Source of the DNA: RUG14300 sp964561145
Lineage (GTDB): Bacteria; Bacillota; Clostridia; Christensenellales; CAG-1252
Assembly (NCBI GenBank): GCA_964561145.1
Contig: CAZLNZ010000001.1
Span: 222,347-286,346, forward strand
Direction of reading: 5' to 3'
DNA: 64,000 nucleotides
In this document: one piece after another, positions 20,001 to 32,000 of the stretch
How positions within the stretch are numbered: position 1 is the stretch's first letter
How the letters are laid out: each line of letters begins with the position of its first letter
The notes under the pieces: model-generated
Seen by the model: only the letters and a program-made list of their open reading frames with translations
The model's database searches: none
Told to the model about the DNA's origin: nothing
Made by a program: the position numbers and the translations under genes

Positions 20001-23000
20001 ATTCCTGGGCAGTTGCAAGCAATTCAGACCCTCTACCAAGCTGTGGAGGAGGAGATAAAGGGTATAATGTCCTAAAAATCGTCGGTAACTCAAAGGTTAA
20101 TGCCCAACTGGTAAAGGACTTCGATGTCGTGAATATTAGGTTTACCGCGAACAGTCAACAGGGTACGACATTAAAGTGGTACTCCGATATTTCAAGGCTT
20201 GAGGGTTTCGGTTCTTCCAATACGGTGTTCATTCCTGATAGAAGTCTAAATAACGCAACTTATCATGTTTGTTATTTTGATTTAGAAATAGATAATGCCG
20301 AGGAGTTTTTGAACATATATCAATTTGTTAATGCTTACGATCTCTTTAACGGTGTAATGTTCAGATTAAATTATGATTTAGTCATTGATGCGACGATACA
20401 ACCGATAGGCACAAAACAATATCCTTTTAAGGGAGTGTTCGAGGGAGCATATCATACCATAACCATAGAAAAGGGTGGTATTGCAGGTAATGAATATAGC
20501 GGATTATTCGGCTACGTTGACGACTGTGCTATTATTCGTAACTTTATTTTAGAGATTAAAGACGATGTGATAGTGGGTTCCGGTATGAGCAAGGCACAAG
20601 GGGCTCTTGCAGGACGTTTGGGAGGAACCGTTGAAAATGTCGGCATAAATCTTTTGAGTGCACCTTATAGCCTGAAGGCAAGTGCCAACGTTGGTGCATT
20701 AGCCGGAGAAGTATCAACAAATCTTGAACTAAGTAATGTATGGTGTATTGTGTATAACAGTGCTGTTAAGTATGGTAGCGTTTATGAAAACGGCAATGAA
20801 GCTGATGACTTGGAGCTCAACATCATGGCTGTACTCGGCGTAGGAAAATACACTCTTGCTTTCGAGGAAACTTCAAGCGAACCGAGGGCATTCCTTTTTA
20901 CCGTAACCGAGGGCTTTGAATACTATGATAACATATATTATTCGATCGGTGATTTAATTACAATAACCGATATGGCTGATCCGAATACGTTTGGAAAGGT
21001 GGATGATAGACCTGATGATAATAGTATTACATATTTATCGGTGATCGGCTTGAAGGGTAACGTCTTTACAACGAGCTTCATAGACCTTGTAATTAACAAT
21101 CAAGAAGACTTTATTCGTTTTGCGTATAATGTAAACACCTATGGCGATAATGGTGCAAAGTTCACCTTTAACCTCACAGGAAACGAGCTTGTAATCGATC
21201 TTTCCATGTGTCCTCCGATAGGAACAAAGGAGCATCCGTTTACAGGTATTCTTGACGGCAGTGCAGAGGTGAACGGCGATCGTACAAACGCTTGCTATAC
21301 GATAAGAGTTAAGGGTGATCTCACTAGCTCCGGTAATGAATACAGCGGATTATTCGGTTATGTTGGAAATGGCGCAGTTATTCGCAACCTCATTGTTAGA
21401 GCGGATAATCTCGAGGAAAACCCGTCCTATCAGGGGCAAACCATTGGTGACAAAAAGAGTATATATACAGGCTATCTCGCATCATATCTTGAAGGTACAT
21501 TGGAAAATGTTACAGTCGTTATCGGAGATGATACAAAGCTTTATAATATAAACCAAGATTCCTTAGGCGGAATAATAGGCGTTGTAGGTCAAGGAGCCAA
21601 GATTGTCAACACTTGGCTAATTCTTCCCGAAAATAGTGAATACAGTGTTATTGGAGGCTATTACGATAATAGCATACATAAGTACTACGATAACCTTGCA
21701 AAAGATTTCGGTATCAAGCTTCCAAATGTTATTTATCGTTGCGGAAAGGGCTTGATGGACATTAATCTTGAAAGAGTAGACAATAAGCAAGACTTTAAAA
21801 AGGAGAATTTAATGTGGCAATTCTCCCTGACGGCTTTAGAAAACGGTGAGCCGGCTTACGGCTTTGTTAAGAACGGTGAGCTGTATTCCTCTTCAAATAA
21901 GGCATTGGGAGAGCTTATAAGCAAGTATACCGATGATATTTCAGACGAAAACTATCTGGCATTATTCCTTGATGATGAAATCGGAAGCTTTGAAGATCTC
22001 CTTCGCTTGGCTTCTCTTACAAATTCTAACAGACGCTACGAGGGAGTAGAATTCATTCAAAAGAATGATATCGTAATAGAGAACGGCTATACTCCTATCG
22101 GTGGAAGAGTAAATCAAGAGGGCTTCGGTACGATGACCGATGTCTATAAGTATGTTGAATTTATTGGTATCTATAATGGAAACGGCAAAAAAATTATTAT
22201 TCCCGAGGATGTAACAATTGACTCCACCTATGCAGGTATCTTTGGTATTTTAGGCAATAAGGCAACGATAAAGAACCTTTATATCGAGGTTAGCGGTAGT
22301 ATCGGAGTAAACAATGGCGACTCGGCGGCATCAACGATTTATGCCGGTAGCTTGGCAGGAGAAGACAGAGGGGCCACTCTAGAGAATATTATTGTAGTTA
22401 TTAATAAATCTGCAACGCTTAATGCGACAATGGACACCGGCAGGGTTGCTTATAACAGTTCTCTTCAATACGATGTTCACGGAGCTATTGAGAATATAGA
22501 TCAAATCAAGTACGCTAAGAATGTATGGGTTTTAGCATACAATAATAAATACAACTTTAATAAGAACAATGACGAGCAAGATTTCTATGATGGAACCGGT
22601 GCTTTTAGAGAGGGTAGTTTTAATGGTGGTATAAATGTAATCACGATAATTGCTGCAGGAGAGCTAACTTGCGAATTCGCAGATTCGAACTATAATATTA
22701 GGATATCTAATCTCGATTATAACGTTAATGAAGCAAGAGAGTGGTATTCTATTATTAAGGGTAAAAAGGTTGATTGTAGCGAAATTAAAAATGACACCTT
22801 TACAACAGATGTTAGTGATAATTGTCGAATCATATATGCATCCTTCTTGGAAAGTGAAATCGGAACAGTGGATTCCTTGAAGAAACTTGCCGAGGACACT
22901 AATAAAGGCTATGATTTATACGGACTAACTTTTGAACTTGTCTCAGACATCGAGATAACCGCAGATAGCGGATTTATCGGAATAGGCGGAAGCGTTCCGT

Positions 23001-26000
23001 TTAATGCAACTTTTAACGGAAATGGTCACTCCATAATTCTTTCTAGCGGAGCTGTTGTTAAGGGGAAATATGCAGGTATTTTCGGAAATGTCGGACAAGA
23101 TGGAATTATTAAGAACGTTGTATTTATAATCAACGGACAACTTGGCTATACAAAGTTTACCGATGCCGAGGTTCAAAAGGGCAACCACAACACATTCTAT
23201 GCCGGAGCACTTGCATATGTACAGGGCAAAGCGGAGAATGTGATTATTATTGGAACTAACGCTTCACTTGAAAGTCTTAATTCGGCAAATCAAGGAATTG
23301 CCTTTGGATATGATGTAAGAAATCTTCACACCAATGTATGGCTTATAACTAGTTCGGAGAATTCCTATGCATCGTATGGTGAGGTTACTGTTGGCGGTGA
23401 ATCAAGTATAAACGTAATGCAAGTTATAGGAATGGGCAGGCTTGAGGCGACACTCCAAAACAATGGTGAAGAATGGTTCGTTAAGCTTTCAAATGCATAT
23501 GATGCAGAGAAGGATTATTCTATAAAGGGTTGGTATTCCAACTATTCAAAAGATAATCAACTTTCAGAAGCATTGGGCATCAATGCTGCCGGAACCTCAA
23601 TTGTTGCCGGTGACAACGGATACCTCATTCCTAAGAGAGAATTAATAAACAGAACCTATGAGGTCGTAATTATTAACACGATTATAACCGATGCGGATCA
23701 GATTGTTTCAATTGCAAAGGACGTAAATATCGGTGGTTATACCTATGAGAATACAAGCTTTTCTATAGGAAGCGATATTCTAATAACCTCCTCCGATTAT
23801 CAGTCGATCGGTACTGAAAAGACAATGTTCATGGGTTCCTTCTCCGGTAGTTACAATGGCAATTATTATACCATTTATTTGGACATGAAGAAAAAGAATG
23901 TTGACGAGAGTTATTCTCAAGTAAACGTTCCTCTCTTTGCTTACAACAAAGGAACCATAACCGATCTATCCGTTCAGCTTAAGGGTGATATGGTTATGAA
24001 CAACAGCGTGGTAGGTGTTATTTGTCAATATAACTACGGAGTAATATCTAACTCGTTCGTAAGTTTCGATGATAAGGATATAGACGTATCAGGTTCCTAT
24101 GTTGGCGGTATCGTCGGAATAAATCAAGCAGGTGCAACTATTAGCAATTCAATTGTAATTATTGGTGAAAAGACGACCATTGTCGGAAGATACGCTGCAG
24201 GTGGACAGGTAGGTCAAAATGATGGCTATATATATGGAAGTACAGGCGGTGACAATAGCGACTTTTCCTTATGGGAGACATCAAGGAAAGATCAATTAAA
24301 AGGAATTACCGAATACGCCGGTATTATAATCAAAGGGCGTGTTATGGTTGAAAATTCAGAGACGGGAATAACTCTTTATGTAGGCGGAGGTATAGGTCTT
24401 TCTCAAAACAGAGGGTACATAAGCGGCTTGATTCTTCGCTTGTATGAAGGCGGAAGTGTTTACGGTGAAGGCGATAACGTTGCAGCGGGTGGCATTGTCG
24501 GTAGAAGTAGCGCAACTATACGTAATACCGTTGTAATGACAGACGGCGAGGTTAATGCACAAGCCACAACTTCAAATGTGGGATACTTTGCAGGAAGCAT
24601 TCAAGGTAGTGCCAATAACAGCTGGCTTGTATATCAAATTCCCTCCGACATAAAAGCTATTGGTAACGGTTACGAGTCGGTAAACTCTTTACAAATCAGT
24701 GGTAATGGTGTAATAGATGTCTATCTTGACAGTAATAATAACATAATCTTTACAAACATAACGCCCGAGGGCGGTGCAAGCATCGACGGTTGGTATGTAA
24801 ACAACGGTGTTCAAGTAAACGATTCCGTAGGTAATGTTTATGATAACAATACCTTTAGGCCGAATCTCACTATAACGGGAAGAACGGTAAACGCAGTATT
24901 TATTAACACGGAAATTCGTACCGTTTACGACCTCATTGTAATGGCTAATACCGTTAATGGTGGTTTGTTCTCAAAGAATCTGACCTTTAAATTAATGAAC
25001 GATATCACAATTACCAAAGATGATCCGTTGACGGCATGTATCGGTATTTATACTGAAAACGGTGCATACGGTTTTAAACATGAGTTCCTAGGTCAAGAGT
25101 ACACTATTACAATCGAGTCCGAGGGAATGCTTTCTCAAGAATATATGGGAATCTTTGGCTATGCAACGTCTTCTGCAATTATAAAGGATCTAAGTGTTGT
25201 TTATACATCAGGCGGCTTTGGTTCTAATGCAACGCAGGCATTTGGCGGAATTGTAGGTATAAATGCGGGCGAGATAACGAATTGTCAGGTCACAATAGAA
25301 TCGACAGCAAGCCTAAGCGGTGTTGTTGTGGGCGGTATTAGTGGTTCCAATCAAGGAAAAATGGATAATTGTAAGGTTTCTTGTTACGGCTTGATGGAGG
25401 CAACCTCTGTAATGGATTCAGACAACAAATCGCCCAACGCTTATGTCGGTGGTATCAGTGGTTCTAACTCCGGAGATATTTCGAATATTGAGATAATCCT
25501 TGGCAATGGTAGTGAATTAAAAGCTGTTTACAAAGATAATGCTTCCGGTGCAACATATGTCGGCGGTATTTCGGGTTCTAACAGTAGAACTATAGAACAT
25601 TTCTATATTTCAATTGAAGTAGCGACGCTTCAAGCATTAAGTAGGGTAAGTGCATATGCAGGTGGTGTTGTCGGTTCCAATATCGGCTCACTTGAATATG
25701 GTTATGTAAAAATCGCAAGTAGTGCTATTAGCGGTGATGTTTCCGGTGGAATTGCAGGTGCAAACAGTAACTATTTGAGAAACATTGTTGTCATGGTTGA
25801 TTCGACAAGCAATATGAAGGACAGTGCGGTATATCAATTCCATAAGACGGAGGCGTCAATTGCAATCAATGTTTGGACTTACAATGACAATAGCCGACTT
25901 AACTCTTCAATATCGCAGATCAATAATATGACCTATAAGGATGGTGAAAGATTGCTTGTAGTTCACAATGATTATCAAGAGATTGTTGCCGGAGGGAATA

Positions 26001-29000
26001 TTGTTTTCTATGCAAGCTTTATTGAAGATGACGGAATAACGATGTATGCCGATGCACATACCGACTTCTTTGAAGTGTTATACAAGGAGAGCTATCTATA
26101 TTATGGTGTAAATCCCGAAACAAATAAAAATGCTCTTGTTTTGGCTTCTCCTATTGATGCTCAAACAATATCTGTTAAAGCTGTTGTAAGAAGAGAATTC
26201 AACTCACAAACGGAATTGAAACTACTTTCAAAGGCAGTGGCATTTGATTGTCAGCCAATATCGGGCGAGTTTACAATCGGCTCACCTATAACAATAACCG
26301 ATGAATTTACTGCAATCGGAACCGAAGATCATCCCCTTTCAAGCAGTGTAACCTTTAACGGCGGGTATAATGAGATCACCTTTGCAAAAAATGAGAGTGG
26401 AGAAGAGATAATATATGGTAGTGACATAAAGTCACTGTTTGGTTATAGTAATGCAATAATTCAGCAATTTGCTGTTCGTTATGAGTATTCATTGAATACT
26501 GCGAATTCTGCAGGTATTTGTTACAATAACAGTAATGGCGAAATATGGAACTGTGTTGTTTACTTAGAACAAGACGTAACAGTTACCTATCCGATTGCCT
26601 TTATTACAAAACTTAACAAAAATAACTGGGTTATTGGGAGAATGGCGGCAGATGGAAGTGGTGTTATAGGAAACTCTCAAGCTACCTCGGGTTACGGTGC
26701 GATTGTAATCAATGGTAGAGGCGACTTGGTTATTAACAATGAATCCGGCAGTTTACGCTTTACTCCTACGCCTCAAGAGGAGGGTGTGAAGTTTGCAGGC
26801 TTTAGCGATTATGATATAATATGCTTTAATGGAGAATTCCAAACCGATAGTGAGATTGTCCAATATAATACATATAGTTTTACAGCTGAATTTATCAATA
26901 GCAAGCTGTACAATAAATTGGATCTTCTGGCATTAAACAGTGGCTTAGCAAAGGGATACGGACCTTTCTCCAAAGGAGAAGAGTATACATTGGAAGATAA
27001 TATAGAGGTCTCAGCCTTAGAGATAAACGCACTTAGCGAGTTCTTAGGCATTTTGAATGGTAACGGATACACACTCACCATCGGTGGCTCTACAGATATC
27101 AAAAACGCGGTGTTTACAAAGCCTCAAGAGTCGACCGGAAGAGCAAGTTATAACAATATAGTTTTCGATATCAGATCTCTTGACGACAGCTTGTTCTTAT
27201 TTGACAAAGATACAGGCATTTCTCTAAACAACGTGGTAGTATTGAATGATAAGACAAATGCTTGTCTTAATAATACAATCGGCGATACCGGCTTGAATAT
27301 TAATAATGCTTTCATTGTTACAAGGAACGAAGAAACTTTTACTAATGCGAATAACAATAGCTCGAAGGATGTTGGTGTCATTTATCTAACAGGCGAAAAT
27401 GGATTGAGTTTCTCTCTTATCGTTAAGAACAACCTTACCTATCTTGCGGCAACGGCAAACGAGGGCGAAAACGAATTGTTTGCCGGATGGTATTTGAATG
27501 GTACGGATTTTGTTTTAGATAACGGAAGTGCGGACAACAATACATTGATACTCGTCGGTAAAGGTATTTATCGCACTGAGTTTATTTCTACATTTATTGA
27601 AGACGCAAATGATATCGGAGCCATACAAAAGGCTGTCTCGAACGGATTTGAATTCGAGGGTGTCTCTTTCTTCTTTAAAAACTCTCTTGAGGCGACATTA
27701 GCAGAATTAATCGGCAACGATAATTATTACTTTAAAGGAAGTATAGAGGGCGACGGCTATACATTGAAGCTCAAAGGTGATAAACCTCTATTCGACTCAT
27801 TTGGCGGTGAAATAAGAAATCTGATTATAGATAGCGAAGGAGTTGCTATAGCTAACGATTTGAGCGGTTCTGTATTAGAGGGTGTTGTATTTATTTCTTC
27901 GGCAGGTGTTCCATATATCTCAACGAGTGATGTAGGTATTATTGATAATGTATGGTTGATATCTAAAAATCCTTCACCGGATAAACATGCTAGTTATAAG
28001 GTGTCCTATGGTGATAACATTACTATCAACGCAAGCATTAACGAGAGTGTAGTTACAATTAAAGCGATAATCAACGGCTTAAGTGAATCCGTAGATCGCT
28101 TCATAGTTTGGGATTTTGAAAACAGTGCGTTTGTCAACAACGACTATGATTTCATTAGCAGTGATATTGATTGTGGCACCTATAATGTAAGAGCAATCAA
28201 TGAGATAGACAGTGCAACAACCTTTGAGGCTGCAAAAGTAGCAATAGAGAATGGATACAAGGGAAATCTTTATTTAACAAATGATCTTGAATTCGAGAAT
28301 AACATCTGTATTGATAATTATTACGGTACATTCAACGGAGTAGGGCATACAATAACTATTAATGCAACAGATGATACCGTGATGTTTAGAAACGGTATCA
28401 GAGTGGAGAATCTAAGAGTTATTGTCGATTCTGACAAAGCTATAAAGGCAAGTCTATTAACCAATCAATCCAGTGGAATTGCAAGCATTTATGGTAGCAT
28501 TCTTGAAGTAAAAGGAAATGCAAGAGCATTGGTGGATAATAATGTAGCAAATGATAATTATTGGATTATAGAAAGGTTTGATCAAATTAAGCGTTATGAG
28601 GACATTTCTTCTTTTGGAACTGCCAATCTTTTAGGGGTAAACCTTGGCAATGTAGCTGCTGAAATAAATGCGTCGGTTATTTCCTTTACAGTACAAGAAC
28701 AAGAAGACAATGAACTGAAATATATAGGCTACCGTAGTTCGACGATATCCTCTACGGATAGCACAATTAATGTTACCGCAGAAAGTAAAGGAGAGGTAAT
28801 TCTCGTTTATTATGTTGATAAGAACCTTTCATCTGTGGAGGATTGGAACAATCTCAACGATGCTTTAACAAATACTGATAATAGCGGCAAAGGATTGGAA
28901 TTTACACTGACCTCTGATATCGAGTATACCTCTGAATGGAGCACTATTGAATCTTTCTCGGGTATTTTGAACGGTGATTATCACTGCATTGTTATTGATT

Positions 29001-32000
29001 CTCCCGATGGGTTTAATGGGCTTATCAATTTAGACAACGAAGGAACCCTCGAAAACTTGGCGGTAGTTGTTAGAGCTGTAACCTCTTTGAAGATATTCTC
29101 CGATAGCGGAAATATAGAGAATTGCTGGGTGATTGACTATAGCGGCAATATAAAGGAAGAATCTAGAGCTAGAGTTATAACGGTAAAGCGAGGTGGCAAT
29201 ATACCTGAAAATGGAGGCGAAATCAAGGTTGTCAATAAAGACGGATTCCTATTCGAAAACAAGGATTTATTGGAGTATAAACTTCGTAATTGGAAAGATA
29301 CCGATGGTAAGTCCCTTGATTATAAAGACGGAATATTCTATTTTGAGAACAAGGAATACGATGGCAATGTTACCGCCGAATTTTTCAGTTGTTATACCGT
29401 ATACGTTAACATTAAGGGCATTGACGGAAACCTAAAGAGACCGGATATAACAGAAACAAAGTATTATTGGTCGGATGACGAAGGCAATGATGAGCCGAAA
29501 GTTGTAGCGAATGCAACGGAAGGCTATCTCTTCTTGGGCTATGATTATGATGAAAAACTTTCGCAATCGGGAGCAATAACTGCCAAAGACGTATTATCTC
29601 TTAACATCGATGTGTCAAAGTTAACCGAGTCTATCGAAATAACTGCGAATTATGTTTTATTGACTACAAGCTGGAAAAAGACGACATATGGAGAGTATAC
29701 GCAAGAAGCCCTCAAGAGTATGTTGTATCGACTAGACCAAACAGACGATATTGAAAGTGCAGGTTTTAAAATCAATTACTCTTTAGCTCCTGAGGGTGAT
29801 ACCATAGACGCAGGCAGCAGTGCACGATATCTGCATGCAGGCTCGTACATTGTTTCCTTTACAATTAAGACGAAGGATGAAAATGAGACCAAAGTGGGAA
29901 TGGCTTCCTTTGGATATACGATAGCCAAGAGACAATTACAATTTTCAGATTTGACATTTGAGAAGAAGTCTTACGATACTACCCCTTATGCAACAATGCT
30001 TGGTAAGCAATTGGTTGGCTTTATTGAAGCCGATGCGGCGGAATCGATAATATCTACTCTTGATTTTTCAAATATAAGATTTGTATACGTGAACCCCGAA
30101 ACAATGGGCAAGACTGCCAATGCCGGTAACGGATACTATGTAATGATTGAAGAAGGTTCATCTTTGAGTGGAACTTCTGATAAGAATTATCTACATGTAG
30201 ATTATTCACTCCCGGAGGGCATTATCTATCGTTATGTCGAAAGAGAAAATGAACTTGTACAACTCGAACCATATACCGTTAGTATAGAAAAAGCGGATTT
30301 GATTCTTTCTATCGAGACAATAACGGTTGATTACTATAAGCAATTCCTAATTGACAATGACGGTAATCCCTCCTTTAACATCGATGAGTACTTTAATGCT
30401 TGCTATAAGTTTAGCGGAATTCAAGGCTCAGACGAGGACACTGTAAAAAATGCAAGGCTGCTTGTTATCGAAGGGGATAACGTTCTTTACAATGAAAATG
30501 GTGAGGCTACCTATGTATATAAGATAAAGCAGCCGGGCGATTATTCGATTTCTGTCTTAACGGATGCATTATCTAACTACAACCCGAAAATAGAGGGCAC
30601 AGGAGCACGATTCCGTGTTGTTAAGTCGAGTGTTAATGTGGTCATTGAGAATGTTGATCGCCAATACGGCGATAAGATCGGAAATGTCGATTACAAGCTT
30701 TATCCTAAGCTTGACGAGGGCAATATTTCAAAGGATAATATCATAATCGATGAAGATGATTATGAAGCCTTTAAGCACACTTTCGGAGTAACTCTTGATT
30801 ATCAGAGCTTTGTAAAGACATATTTCTATGTGGATATAACTATTGACGGTGTATATAAGACAGAGGGTAATAAAGAGACTGTCTTTGACCTCCCTGTTCC
30901 TCTGTTTAATGGCGAAGATACACTCAGAGGATACGGGCTTATAGTACGCTTTACTGCCGACAACCAGCTGTTTGAACTTGCAAACGATGATATACAGTCT
31001 GTTTATGATAAAGAAAACAGAATTGAGTATCTGATTAAGCAGGACAAGGTGCTGAAGATAATACCCAGAAGCATCTCTGTAATGTATACAGGTGTAAGCG
31101 GAAAGGTATTTGCGGCAGCAGAAGGAGATTATCAACGCAGTGCAAGGGCTGTTAATTCCGGACTTGTCAAAGGAGACCTCTTTAATGTAAGCCGTATGGT
31201 CGGTGAAACTGTTGGAACTTATACATTGAATATCGGAGTTCAAAACTCTAATGGAGACGATGTATCGCATTACTACGATATTGATTTCGTAGATGGAAAA
31301 GCCCCGACGTACACGATTAGGCAGAGAGAAATTAAGGTACAGCATAGCGGAAACAACTATTATTACGGTGATGATTTATCTATTATGAAGTACTATATTA
31401 ATGTCTCCGACGAGGTTTTAAACAGAATATCGGAAATCCTTGGTGGTCACAAGGAAAAAGGCACAAACGAAAAACTTGCTGAATTAGGAATAACTATTAA
31501 GCTCGGCTACTTCGGTGATGAAATCCAAAATGTAGGAACATATACTTGTGATTTTACGTATTCCGCAGTTAATGAGCAGGTTGCGGATTCTATTAAGTTC
31601 GTATTAGATGAAAACAACTCTTCATATACGATATTGCCTAGAAAACTTGTTGTTACTACCATTGATTATGAAAGAGCATACGATACCACAAAGATAATGA
31701 GTTTTGATAACAGAGAATTGTTCACGGTTGACGGACTTACTTCTAGGGATTCAAAATATCTCGAGGTTGTTGCACAGGACTACAGCGGAGTCATACAAGC
31801 AGATGTCGGTGCATATTCCTTTAGACCGATTGGATTGAAACTACAAACAAAATCTGCATATTCTGAAACGCAGTACGGATATCTTGCCTCGAATTATGTT
31901 ATTGACAAAATTTACGATGGCAAATATACTATAAAAGCAGTAAAAATTCCGATTTTGGGTAGTGTAGGCTATTATGACGAAAGCGAATGTTTCATAGAAC

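Noticed and set aside
30728..31345. 205-aa antisense reading frame on the minus strand
   Set aside because: It lies fully inside the giant GLUG protein gene, has no ribosome binding site and no recognisable domain; long antisense frames are expected in such repetitive genes.
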